From assembly GCA_020845895.1 (NCBI GenBank), contig JADLEX010000023.1, positions 1-64,000 of the forward strand: 64,000 nucleotides of DNA. Direction: 5' to 3'. Positions 1 through 8,500 of the stretch are shown piece by piece. The translations under genes were made by a program, and so were the position numbers. Source of the stretch: Deltaproteobacteria bacterium (GTDB lineage: Bacteria; Lernaellota; Lernaellaia; JACKCT01). Position 1 is the stretch's first letter, and every line of letters begins with the position of its first letter. The notes beneath the pieces were generated by a model. That model ran no database searches. It saw only the letters and a list, made by a program, of their open reading frames with translations, and was not told the DNA's origin.

Positions 1-1
1 G

Positions 2-112
2 CTGAATGCGCTGAAAAACGAAACATCCGATCCCAAAATGAGCCTGCGAAGAAAAAGACTCGCGGCCGGATGGAGCGGAGACTATTTGAAAAAGGTGCTC
101 GGAGTTTTTTAG
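2..112 (+). CDS. C-terminal end of a possible ISAs1-family transposase (cut by window edge)
   Basis: An open frame enters from the left edge and stops with TAG at 110-112. Only 36 residues are visible. The ending, with KMSLRRKRLAAGW followed by DYLKKVLGVF, resembles the C-terminus of ISAs1/H-repeat DDE transposases, which finish with a KRxxAGWDxxYLxxVL-like pattern. That is recall of a family pattern and not a database match. No terminal inverted repeat could be identified after the stop, so the right end of an element is not defined. It could equally be the end of an unrelated basic protein. Confidence 0.4.
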   Translation: MNALKNETSDPKMSLRRKRLAAGWSGDYLKKVLGVF

Positions 113-217
113 ATGCGTTTACCCTGGAGTACCGACTGGTTAGCACAACTGCGCGGGGACCGAAACGGGAGCCGTGGAGAGCTTGACGCGCCGCGTCCTC
201 CGGTGCAAACACGGCGC

Positions 218-1183
218 ATGCGAAAAATCCTGATCGTTGCCGTCGTCGCGCTCGTTTGCGCGTTCACCGCCTGCGCCGCGCCCGAGTCGGTCGCGCCCGA
301 TCCGCTCGCCGCCATCCGCGCGCGCGGCGAGATCCGCGTCGGCTATTTCGAGGGCGAGAGCGCCGTTTACACCGACCTCACAAATGGCGAGCTGCGCGGC
401 GTTTTCGTCGATCTCATGAACGATGTCGCCGCGTCGATGTCGATCAAGATCGCCTGGGTTCGCACCGAGCCGGCCACGCTCGCCGACGACCTCGCCGCCG
501 GCGCGTTCGATTTCGCCGCCGCCCCCGTCGCCGCCACGCCCGCCCTCGCGTCGCGCCTGCTGCTCACGCAGCCCGTCGTCTGGCTCGGCCACGCGGGACT
601 CGTGCGTAAGGACAGCGCGCTCGCGCCGGCGACTCTCGACGACCTCGATCGCGAGGGCGTCCGCGTGGCCGTGCTGCGCGGCGATGCGCTGGAGATGTGG
701 CTCCCGGGACGCGTGACGAAGGCCCGCGTGATGCTCGTACCTGGTGACAGCCCTGCCGCGCCGCTCGCCGCCGTGCAAAACGGCGAAGCCGATATTGCCC
801 TCGTCGACGCCGTCTTCGCACAAAAGACGCTCGCACTCGATTCCTCGCTGCGCGGCTTGCTGCTCGCAGAGTCGGCGCAGATTCACCCGCTGCCTTGGTG
901 CTGGGCTGCGCGGCCCGGCGACGCGCGCCTCGTCGCGTTCCTCGACAGCGTCATCATCGCCGCGCGCACCACCGGTCGTCTCGAAGAAATCGCCCGCGCG
1001 TATCCCGTGCGTCTGCTGATCGCACCGCCGTGGCCGCGCGGTGGAAGCGCTCCGCCAGCACAGGCGGCGACGCCCCCCAAGCCGTCCTCGGCGACAACGG
1101 CTTCCACGCCGAAATCGACGCCCAAACCGACCCCAAAACCTTCACCGAAGCCCGCGCCGGACGAGGAAGACGGTTTTCAGTAA
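218..1183 (+). CDS. Periplasmic solute-binding-like lipoprotein
   Basis: This 321-aa protein looks like a family 3 extracellular solute-binding protein (type II periplasmic-binding fold), which captures small polar ligands for ABC uptake or signalling. The ATG at 218 is preferred over the one at 113 because it starts directly with a signal sequence (MRKILIVAVVALVCAF) and lipobox FTAC, giving a lipidated Cys19. Residues about 30-270 carry the typical opening AAIRARGEIRVGYF. The last 50 residues are a flexible tail of TPKP/SPKP repeats ending acidic. There is no permease or ATPase beside it, so its partner is unknown. It converges with the phage-like cluster, 38 bp apart. The ligand cannot be inferred. 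Confidence 0.75.
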   Translation: MRKILIVAVVALVCAFTACAAPESVAPDPLAAIRARGEIRVGYFEGESAVYTDLTNGELRGVFVDLMNDVAASMSIKIAWVRTEPATLADDLAAGAFDFAAAPVAATPALASRLLLTQPVVWLGHAGLVRKDSALAPATLDDLDREGVRVAVLRGDALEMWLPGRVTKARVMLVPGDSPAAPLAAVQNGEADIALVDAVFAQKTLALDSSLRGLLLAESAQIHPLPWCWAARPGDARLVAFLDSVIIAARTTGRLEEIARAYPVRLLIAPPWPRGGSAPPAQAATPPKPSSATTASTPKSTPKPTPKPSPKPAPDEEDGFQ

Positions 1184-1221
1184 CCGCTCGCGCCGGTGAC
1201 GATTCGATTCCCGAGACGCGG

Positions 1222-1989
1222 TTACACCCCCGCTCCCCTTCGCTTCTCGCGGCGCAGAAACTCGGCGATCTCGGGCCCGATGCGCTCGGCCAGATCGCGC
1301 GGGTCCGCCGCGCCGCCCGCCGTGACGTTCACATGAAAGGTGAACGAATCGCCGCCGATCGTTTCGCCGCGATTGGCGCGCGCGAGGCTCTCCGGCCCGA
1401 TTCGCTCCACCGCGCGGCGGCGCATCACGAACTCGCCGCGCTGCGCGACGATCGGCACCTCGTCGAAACCGAGCGCGAGACCCGCGTGAGCGCGCACCGG
1501 ACCCCCGGCGTGCAGGACGGGGCCACCCGCGTGAATAAAGTTGAGCCATCCCGCGCCGCCGCCGGTGAGCGCCGTCATCAGCGTGCGCATCACCACCATC
1601 TGCGCGGTGATCGAGATCATCTGCTTCAGAACGGCGCGCAGCGAGGTCTGCCAATCGTGCGTGCCGTCCACGAGTTCATCGGCGAGGCCCCGCCCGATCG
1701 CGCCGATCGACGACGTGAACGCCTGGCGCGTCCAATCCGCCGCGCCCGAAGCGCGTCCGATCCACTCGCGAAACGTCTCCTCGGTCATGGCCCGCCGGCG
1801 CGCGTGGGCCGCGCGTTCAGCGACGTACAGCTCCATCTCCAACGCGCGGGCGCGCTCGGCGTTTTCGCGCGCGGCGTCGCCCAGCCCGCGCATCTCCTCG
1901 CGGCTTTGCGCGAGCGTTCGACGCAGTCGCTCGGCACTCTCGGCGGACTCATCGATGCTTGCGGTTTCGGGTTCGAGGATGAGGGGCAT
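1222..1989 (-). CDS. Short phage tail tape-measure-like protein
   Basis: The 255-aa product has a helical, coiled-coil-prone N-terminus (residues 1-100, rich in Glu, Arg and Ala), a hydrophobic middle (KQMISITAQMVVMRTLMTALTG, about 125-146) and a Gly/His-rich stretch with FIHAGG and HAGG motifs followed by FDEVPIVAQRGEFVMRR. That C-terminal pattern is typical of tape-measure C-termini in siphophages and gene transfer agents, which set tail length and pass through the tube. It is unusually short; at about 0.15 nm per residue it would specify a tail near 38 nm. The start has a strong Shine-Dalgarno CCGGAG (1996-2001) six bases upstream. It is the last gene of the minus-strand cluster, an odd place for a tape measure. 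Confidence 0.7.
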   Translation of the reverse strand: MPLILEPETASIDESAESAERLRRTLAQSREEMRGLGDAARENAERARALEMELYVAERAAHARRRAMTEETFREWIGRASGAADWTRQAFTSSIGAIGRGLADELVDGTHDWQTSLRAVLKQMISITAQMVVMRTLMTALTGGGAGWLNFIHAGGPVLHAGGPVRAHAGLALGFDEVPIVAQRGEFVMRRRAVERIGPESLARANRGETIGGDSFTFHVNVTAGGAADPRDLAERIGPEIAEFLRREKRRGAGV

Positions 1990-2007
1990 TGGGGGCTCCG
2001 GAGAGAT

Positions 2008-2031
2008 TGTTGGTTTTTGGTTGTTGGTTGT
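2008..2031 (-). promoter_or_regulatory. CA-rich leader before the tape-measure gene
   Basis: On the sense (minus) strand this reads as tandem ACAACCAAC/CCAAAAACCAAC units, followed by the CCGGAG ribosome-binding site and the start codon at 1989. The same kind of leader precedes the genes starting at 3641, 12769, 39815, 48220 and 48650. It has almost no G and should be unstructured in RNA. Its function is unknown; CA-rich leaders can act as ribosome stand-by or enhancer sequence, but that is inference. Confidence 0.5.
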
Positions 2032-2037
2032 CGGGAG

Positions 2038-2107
2038 GCCCTCACCCCCGTCCCCTCTCCCCCCCGGCGGGCGAGGGGTGGCGAGCGAAGCGAGCCGGGG
2101 TGAGGGC
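2038..2107. repeat. Palindromic CCCTCACCCC...GGGGTGAGGG repeat, copy 1
   Basis: This element begins CCCTCACCCCC, contains CCCTCTCC facing a GAGGGG arm, and ends GGGGTGAGGG, so it can fold into a long hairpin. Related copies lie at 12818-12902 and 15137-15206. All three are in spacers of the phage-like cluster or just upstream of it. Similar elements are widely dispersed in proteobacterial genomes. Here it lies between the chaperone stop and the CA leader of the tape-measure gene. Confidence 0.75.
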
Positions 2108-2109
2108 CT

Positions 2110-2807
2110 TCATTCCCCATTCTTCATTCGCAATTCTTCATTCTCCATTCCCGCCGCCTCCTCCATCGCCTGCGCCACCAGTTCCGGTTCGTCGGCTCGC
2201 AGCGCGAGGCCGAAGCGCAGCCGCGCGTGTCGGCGCAGCAGCGCGAGCGAGAGCGGAGTGACGAGCAGCATCGGGCAGCGGTCCACCACCTCCCCGGCGA
2301 CGACCGTGCGAAAACGCGGATTCGATCCCGGTGGGCAGTTGCGAAGCCGACGCAGCCGTGCGTCGCAGCCGTTGCAGTCCCACGCCGCCGACGTTACGAA
2401 GACGCCCGCGGCGAATCGGAGTTTTTTCTTTCCCCCTCCCGCAGCACCGACACGTCGCGGATCGCCGCGAGAATCTCCAGATAGAGCGGCGCGGCCGACG
2501 CCCCGGCGCGCTCCCGGGCCGCGGCGACCGCCGCGCCGTCGGCGATCTCCTCGCCGTCCGCGAAACGCAAGTGTTCGACCCGCGTCACGTGCCGCGTGAG
2601 CGTGTCGCGTACGGTGTCGGGCGCGAGCGCGAATCCGTCACCGTCGCGCGTCCACACCGAGGCGCGCTCGTACTCGGCTACCGTCATCGGCCGCAGATGG
2701 AACGCGCACGGCGCGTAGTCGCGGTTCTCGCACGCCCGCCGCCGCTCACCGCCGAACTCGGGGATGTAGGGAACGATCTGTTGCGGATTCACGCGTTCAA
2801 ATTCCAT
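2110..2807 (-). CDS. Tail assembly chaperone, long form made by -1 frameshift
   Basis: Reading the first 129 codons from 2807 and slipping back one base at A AAA AAC (2421-2427) continues translation to a TGA at 2110-2112, giving a 232-aa fusion. The downstream frame is open from above the slip site to 2110 and has no plausible start of its own. The extension adds a Cys pattern (WDCNGC, then RNCPPG, then VDRCP) and a helical region. Lambda gpG/gpGT and most siphophage tail chaperones are made this way, one gene before the tape measure, as here. The final 12 residues (MENEELRMKNGE) are encoded by an intergenic-type repeat, which supplies the stop codon. Confidence 0.7.
2111..2150. repeat. ATTCTTCATTC-type repeat at the end of the chaperone extension
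   Basis: The plus strand shows repeated CATTCTTCATTC/CAATTCTTCATTC units. Related sequence occurs at 2893-2980 (in both orientations, so hairpin-forming) and at 3755-3795. Each copy lies at or over the stop codon of a tail gene. Confidence 0.65.
2394..2807 (-). CDS. Tail assembly chaperone, short form
   Basis: The 137-aa zero-frame product begins MEFERVNPQQIVPYIPEFGG and has the charged, helical character of tail assembly chaperones (gpG type), which bind the tape measure during tail assembly. It ends at TAA 2394-2396, a few codons after the A-rich slip site. The start has a Shine-Dalgarno-like CCCGGAG eight or so bases upstream. It lies one gene before the tape measure, as expected. The assignment rests on position, size and the frameshift signal more than on sequence. 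Confidence 0.65.
   Translation of the reverse strand: MEFERVNPQQIVPYIPEFGGERRRACENRDYAPCAFHLRPMTVAEYERASVWTRDGDGFALAPDTVRDTLTRHVTRVEHLRFADGEEIADGAAVAAARERAGASAAPLYLEILAAIRDVSVLREGERKNSDSPRASS
2421..2440 (-). promoter_or_regulatory. Programmed -1 ribosomal frameshift signal
   Basis: The sense strand carries heptamer A AAA AAC (2427 to 2421) in the correct phase: the zero-frame codons are AGA AAA AAC. About seven bases upstream is the purine block GGGAGGGGGA (2440 to 2431), resembling an internal Shine-Dalgarno. The E. coli dnaX frameshift uses the same layout (an SD-like stimulator upstream of A AAA AAG). GC-rich sequence downstream could form a hairpin between CGCCG and CGGCG arms. Confidence 0.7.
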
Positions 2808-2892
2808 GGGGGCTCCGGGGGTTGGAGGTCGGATGAATGCGTTGTGGATCAGTCATGCTGACGGCGCGCGCGGCCGAGGATTGGGCAACATC

Positions 2893-2980
2893 AAATGATG
2901 AATGGCGAATTGCGAATGGAGAACCTCAGCTTCTCTTGCTGCATTCTTCATTCCACATTCACCATTCTTCATTCTTCACC
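2893..2980. repeat. Inverted ATTCTTCATT-type repeat between two tail genes
   Basis: The left part (2893-2921) reads ATGATGAATGGCGAATTGCG and the right part (2942-2980) reads CATTCTTCATTCCACATTC, so the arms are roughly inverted copies. The right arm contains the TGA stop (2976-2978) of the 221-aa gene. It may act as an RNA hairpin or attenuator between the two genes. Confidence 0.55.
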
Positions 2981-3641
2981 CCGCGTCGTACTCGCAGCGC
3001 GGCGAGCACCAGAGCAGGAGTTGGAACGCCGCGCCGTGCGCCGCGCGCTCGTAGAGCATCAGGCGGCCCTCGTCATCCGAGCCCGCCGCGCCCACGTAGA
3101 ACGCCAGCTCGTAGTCGTGCTCGCCGTCGTTGTAGGTTCCCGTTTTCTGAAAGACGCGCGTGGACGATCCGTCGATCGGTCGCGCCACGCCGCCGCCCGT
3201 GTACCACGCGCCGAAGATCGGCTTGACGCTCCCGCCTTCGCTGCCCAGCAGGTTCGACTTGAGCAGACCCTCGCTCGAACCGCCGGGCAGCGCGTTCGCC
3301 GGATGATCGAGAAAGATGACCGATCCGCACACGGTGACGTAGCGGTTCGTGAATCCGCCCGCGGCCAGCATGCCGCCGTAATCGTCGCGGTCGGCGAGCA
3401 CGCGATACGATCCGTCCGACCCGGTCGGCGTCGAACCGACGACGTGGATCGTGAACCCGCCGTCGCGCTCCTGTTCCACCTGCGCGTCCGATCGCCCGCG
3501 CACGAAGTCGCACTTCACCGCGCGCAGGAATCGCTCGTTCTCCGTCACGCGCGTCGCGAAGCTCTGCCGCGTCGGCGTCCACAATCCGGGCGCGCTCTGC
3601 GCGACGAAGGCGTCGCCGTTGTTCGTGTTCCAGCTCGACAT
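2976..3641 (-). CDS. Virion or tail protein of unknown role in phage-like cluster
   Basis: This 221-aa protein has no family I recognise. It has no signal peptide or membrane segment, is Gly- and aromatic-rich, and looks like a mixed beta protein (for example GGFTIHVVGSTPTGSDGSYR and YVTVCGSVIFLDHP). The start at 3641 is supported by a CA-rich leader and a CCGGAG ribosome-binding site. It lies between the hub-like 573-aa protein and the tail chaperone, so a distal-tail, baseplate or fibre-accessory role is the natural inference. Its stop codon lies inside an intergenic-type repeat. Confidence 0.55.
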   Translation of the reverse strand: MSSWNTNNGDAFVAQSAPGLWTPTRQSFATRVTENERFLRAVKCDFVRGRSDAQVEQERDGGFTIHVVGSTPTGSDGSYRVLADRDDYGGMLAAGGFTNRYVTVCGSVIFLDHPANALPGGSSEGLLKSNLLGSEGGSVKPIFGAWYTGGGVARPIDGSSTRVFQKTGTYNDGEHDYELAFYVGAAGSDDEGRLMLYERAAHGAAFQLLLWCSPRCEYDAG

Positions 3642-3795
3642 GGTTGGGGCTCCGGAGAAGTCGTTGGTCTTTGGTTGTTGGTTTGCGGTCGACTTGTCCG
3701 CCGAAGCCTTGGCGAAGGCGGATGGTCGTTGGTCCTTGGTCAGACCCGCTCTCTCAACTCTTCATTCCACATTCTTCATTCACCATTCCTCACCG
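3642..3795. repeat. Composite spacer: CA-rich leader, CCGCC palindrome and ATTCTTC repeat
   Basis: This 148-bp spacer between two tail genes is built from repeats. In the sense (minus) direction it starts with an ATTCTTC-type element (3755-3795) that includes the upstream gene's TGA. Next comes a palindrome with arms CCGCCGAAGC/GGCGAAGGCGG (3699-3723), also found at 39768-39794. A CA-rich leader (3663-3687) and a CCGGAG ribosome-binding site follow, ending at the ATG at 3641. Confidence 0.65.
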
Positions 3796-5511
3796 CCCCC
3801 ACACCTTCAGCGCTTCGCCGTCGGGGTTTGCGTCGCCCGCGTCGGCCCAGAACGACAGCGCCGCGCGCTGAGCCGCCGACGCCTCGGCAAAGTCCGCGGG
3901 CATGACGCCGCCGCCGTGCGCCGTGGGCACGGGATCACCCGCGTCCGCGGACCACACGCCCGCGTCGGGCGCCTCGCCGCGCGCGACGAGGTCGAGTTCC
4001 ACGCTCACGGGCGGATCGAAGTCGATGCCGATCGCCGCGACCTGAAACACCCCCTCGCCCAGCGAGCCCGACACCGACACCGCATCGCCCAGGCGCGCCC
4101 CGAGCAGCGAGAAGTCGCACCGCGCGCGGACCGTGCGCAGCGACGCGAATCGCGCCTCGCGGTCGTAGAGCCACGCTCGGGCCGATTCGTCGTCGAAGAT
4201 CCAGTCGCTCTCGAGCGTCACCGGCGCCGCGGCCCCGCTCGCCACGCGGCGTGTGAACTGCCCGTCGTCCGGACGCCTGCGATAGCGCAGCGCGAGCGAC
4301 TCGCCGCCCAGTCGCCGGAGATCGTTCCACTCGCGAGCGTCGAGCAGCCGCGCGTCGTCGACGGTCGTCACGGGCGCGCTGCCCGCTCCGCCCGCCGGCA
4401 CGAGCGTGTAGAGACCGCGCCGCACGAACAGGCACAGGCCGAAGTCCGCGCCGATGCGACCGATCGCGTCCATCACCGTCGTCTCGCCGTCGATCAGCGC
4501 GCGGCAGCGGTATCCCCACGCGTCAGCCCACGCCCGCGCCGAATCAAACGACGCCACGTCGAGCGCGTCCGCCGAAAGGCTCAGGCCGTTCACGGGATCG
4601 GTCAGTAGGTGGCGGATCACGCCCACCGGCGATTCGATCAGCCGTCCGTTTTCGTCCCGCTCGCCGCGCGGACGCGCGACGCGGATCTCGTCGCCGGACT
4701 CGAAGCGCACCTCCATGCGCTCGAATTCGGAGCCGACGAGTTCGAAGGTCCCCGCCGCCGCGTCCACCACGCCGATCTCGAAGTCGCGGTAACCCGTCTC
4801 GTCGCGCTTCGGTCGGGCCGACGAATCGGTCCAGGTCGCCCGCGCGCCGAAGCTCGCGATGCCGTAGTGGCCAGGGCGGCACAGCCGAGCGCGCAGCGGG
4901 CGGTCCGTCGCATAGGGCTGCGTGTCCACGCACGCCGCCTCGATCCAGTAGTCCGACTGCTCCGCGCCGAAATCGCCGAACAGCACCGGCACCGCGCGGC
5001 CCGACCAACGCGGATCGGTCTTCGCGTCGTCGCCATACGCGAGCGCGGGGATGCGCCGATTGTCGCGCTCGACGCGGTCGCGCGCCGAGATCGCCACCGT
5101 GTACGGCCCGATCTCCACGTCGCCGCGCTCGATCATTCCCTCGTGCACGAGCGTATCCGCCGACGGCACGCCGCGGGCCGACAGGGCGAGGTAAAGTCGC
5201 ACACTCCGCCCAACGAAATACTCCGCCGCGCGGATCGTCGCGACGTCGGCGTCGGTGAGGGCCTCCGCCCCGCGCGCCAGCTCGATGCGCACCGCCGGCG
5301 AAACCACCACGCCGCCCGTGCCCAGCTCGTGACGCAGTCCCCGTACCGAGGCGATGCCCGGCCACACGCCGTCGTGACGCGGGTAAGGCGCGCCGACGAC
5401 GGAGTGCGTGCGATGTGCAAGGGCGAATCGCCACTCGCGGCCGTCGCGCGGGTCGGACTCGATTTCGATGAGCAGGTTGTAGCCGCGCAATGCGGAAGCG
5501 GTCGTCGTCAT
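3790..5511 (-). CDS. Baseplate hub-like tail protein
   Basis: The 573-aa protein starts at ATG 5511, four bases after the stop of the preceding 1154-aa gene, so the two are translationally coupled. Its central part (SFDSARAWADAWGYR..., then IGRIGADFGLCLFVRRGLYTL, about residues 335-385) resembles tail hub proteins of the gpD/late-control or tail-protein superfamilies, in which a conserved fold forms the ring between tube and spike. An N-terminal region (about 10-140) reads like a beta-rich tail attachment domain. No peptidase or lysozyme motif was seen. It is probably part of the tail tip; the exact family is uncertain. Confidence 0.55.
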   Translation of the reverse strand: MTTTASALRGYNLLIEIESDPRDGREWRFALAHRTHSVVGAPYPRHDGVWPGIASVRGLRHELGTGGVVVSPAVRIELARGAEALTDADVATIRAAEYFVGRSVRLYLALSARGVPSADTLVHEGMIERGDVEIGPYTVAISARDRVERDNRRIPALAYGDDAKTDPRWSGRAVPVLFGDFGAEQSDYWIEAACVDTQPYATDRPLRARLCRPGHYGIASFGARATWTDSSARPKRDETGYRDFEIGVVDAAAGTFELVGSEFERMEVRFESGDEIRVARPRGERDENGRLIESPVGVIRHLLTDPVNGLSLSADALDVASFDSARAWADAWGYRCRALIDGETTVMDAIGRIGADFGLCLFVRRGLYTLVPAGGAGSAPVTTVDDARLLDAREWNDLRRLGGESLALRYRRRPDDGQFTRRVASGAAAPVTLESDWIFDDESARAWLYDREARFASLRTVRARCDFSLLGARLGDAVSVSGSLGEGVFQVAAIGIDFDPPVSVELDLVARGEAPDAGVWSADAGDPVPTAHGGGVMPADFAEASAAQRAALSFWADAGDANPDGEALKVWGR

Positions 5512-5515
5512 CGCC

Positions 5516-8500
5516 TCACCCCACCGATTCATCGATCGCGAGGCGCACGTCGGCGTGATTCCACCCGCTGCCCTCGCGGCGCAGTGACGCGCCGAGGTAT
5601 CCATAGATCACGTCGCGCGCCGGGTCGTCGGCCTCGCCGCTCGCGTGCGGCGCGTCGGTGCCCTGCGAGAGACGCGTGGGATCGAGCACAACCAGCACGG
5701 GCTTCACCTGCCGGTGCCGCCGCCAGATTGTCTCGAAGGGCTGCGTTTCGTCCGGCGTGAGATCGGCGAAGACGAGATCGACGCGGCGATACGACGCGAG
5801 ATCGACCGCGCGCCGCGCCTGGCCGAGCGTCGCGGTCGTCGGCGACGGGTCGGTCCACGCCACGCCGATGCGCTGCGAATAGTTGTGCGAGGGCGTGAAG
5901 CACATCGTTGCCTCGTTCAGAATCACGCGGCCGATGGTCCACGGCGTGTCCTGCCGCGCGGGGTCCGCGTCGAAACGCGCCTCCGTGCGCACGCGCCACC
6001 AGCGACGCGACACGCCCGGCCGATGCGCGACCAAGGGCCGCGTCGCCACGCCGGAGAGATCGACCGAAAAGAGGCTCGCTCCGGAAAAGCTCGAATCGTC
6101 GCACGCCGCGAGCCGCACGCTCATATCGCGCAGTCCCGAGAGCGAGGAGATGTCGGCGAAGTTGTGGCCGAGCAGCGCGACCAGGTCGATATTGCGCGCG
6201 AGGATGAGATCGAAGACGAGCTCCGCGCGGTAAAGAATGCCGTCCGGCATGACGAGCCGGTCGCCGAGCCCGTCGCTCTTCCACGCCGTACCCAAGTCAT
6301 TCGCGCGCACGTTCGACACGGGAAATCCCGCCGCCGCGCTGTTCGTGAAGACGCGCCCGCGATCGCCCGTGAACGCGAAGGGGCCCTCGTCGCCGTGGGC
6401 GATCATGACGCGGGCGACGGCGCCGTCGGCCGCGGCGAGCGCCGTCCCCGCGACGAGCACGATGGACGCGCCGACGGACGCCGAGGTCTCGCCCGACACA
6501 TGGCGAACGCGCGCGTGCACCGTCTTGAGACCCGCGCCCGCCGTCAGAAGATGCGCGAACGCGGCGCTCGCCGCACCCGCCGGCCAGTCGCGCCAGGGCG
6601 ATGCGTGCTCGGCCTCGCCGTCGTTCCACACCCGCGCCTGCCACACCGCGCCGTCCACGTCGCCGGCCTGTGCACCGCTCGACGCCGCGACCGTCACGTG
6701 CACGCCGCGCGCCGTCGCCACCGCGCCCCCCTCGTCGATCGCGATCGCCGTCACCTCCGGCGCGCCGCGATACTCCACCCGGTCGCCGTAAAGCGTCTGC
6801 GCCGCCAGCAACCCCGCGTTGCCCGCCTCGTCGTGAAAAACCCAGCGGTATTCGTGGCGACCCGGCGCGGCCTGCGTGTCCTGAATGATCGTGTACGCGT
6901 CGGCAGGCTCGCCGTCAGGCGCGGGAAACGCCACGTCGAGCGAATGATCCCACGCGCCGTCCGTCACCGTCTCCCAGCCGTCCGCGCGAAGCCGCTGCCA
7001 CGCGCCGCCTTCGATGCGCCGTTCGATGTGCGCGTGCAGGTAATCCGCGGGAATCGGCTGCGGCGAGCGAGCGCCCGTGCGCACCACCGCGCGCGTATCG
7101 TGCGTCGATTCGGCCCACGCGTTCGCGCCGAGCGGGGCGGCGAAGTCGGGCGTGATCTGCCCCGCGCCGCCGCCGTCGGCGTGTCCCGCGTAGCCGTATC
7201 CGTAGCCCCACGCGTCGCCGTAGAGCGGATCGGCATCCGACCGGCATCCGTAAATGAAGGAAGAGCCCCGCCAGTCGACGCACCACACGGGCGCATCCAC
7301 CAGCGGCTGCGCGTGATCCCACGCGGTCGTGTACGAGCGCATCGGAAGCACGTTGATGTCGTGCGCAATGTCCGACGTGTCGATTTGCCGCGCGCCCGTG
7401 GAGCCGCCGACGACGATGGACGCTCGATTGTCGGATACCGCGACGCACCGGATCGCCTGCATGGCGTCGATAACCGGAATCGCCGCGCCGCTCGTCGCCG
7501 TGCCGACCGTGTTCGACACCACCGACTCGCGTGCGAGCGCGCCGTCATACGCGCCGTGATCGAGACGCACCACCTGCACTTTCGCATTCACGTCGCCGAA
7601 GACGAGGGCGAAGGCGCGCGGATCGCTCCCCGACACGCTCCGGGCGCTCACGGCCGCGGCGGTGATGTCCTCGGCGAGAAGCCCGGCATGGTAGAGCGGC
7701 GACGTGCGGCGCACGCGGTAGTGCGCACTGCTCGTGTCGCGCGCGCGGAAGTGCTCGAAGCGCCCGCGCAGAAACTCACTCGCGGCGACGCACGTGTTCG
7801 TCGCCGACAGCGCGGGCAGCAGCGACGTGTCGTCACCGTCCGGATCGATATGCGTACGAATCGTACTCCACGACACGGGGTCATCCGCATCGTTCGACGC
7901 GCTGATACGGATCTTCACGTCGTCGCCGTCGCGATAGCGATCGACGGCGATCCAGGGATACGTCGCGTACGTCGTCGCGTCGTGCGCGTACACGAGCGCG
8001 CCGCCATGCCACACCTCCATGCGGTTTGCCACGCCCGACGCCGTGCGCCGTCGCACGTGCAGGTATTGCGTCGCTCCGCCGAGCGTGACGAGGCCGACGA
8101 TGACCTCGGTGTACTCGTCGCCCACGGGCGCGGGCTCCTCGTCGATCGCGTATTTCGCGCGCACGCCGATGTCGCCGGGGCACGATTGCAGAAAGTACGC
8201 AGCCGCTTCGCGCAAAGGGCCGCTGTTTGAAAGCGCGAATTCGAGCCCGTTGTTTTGCGCGAGCGTCGCGCCCGGCGTGAGGTCGAGCATCCAGCTGCGT
8301 CCGTCGATGGCGTCGCCGGCGAAGTCGTCGGCGATCGCGCCGACCGAGGCGTCGGGCACGAAGACGTCGCCCGCGACCGCGTGCGGGTTGTGGATGGCGT
8401 GCACGCGCGACCCGATGGCGTAGTACAGCGTGTTGTCGTGATCGCCGGCGGGAAAGAACCCGACGCGCGAGTTCGGGCCGAATTCCAGCGCTCGCAAATC

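Noticed and set aside
5645-8230. Long plus-strand open frame (861 codons) opposite the tail fibre gene
   Set aside because: It is Arg/Ala/His-rich without domain structure and mirrors the codon phase of the high-GC gene on the other strand; similar shadows occur opposite the hut genes, comM and the repair ATPase.
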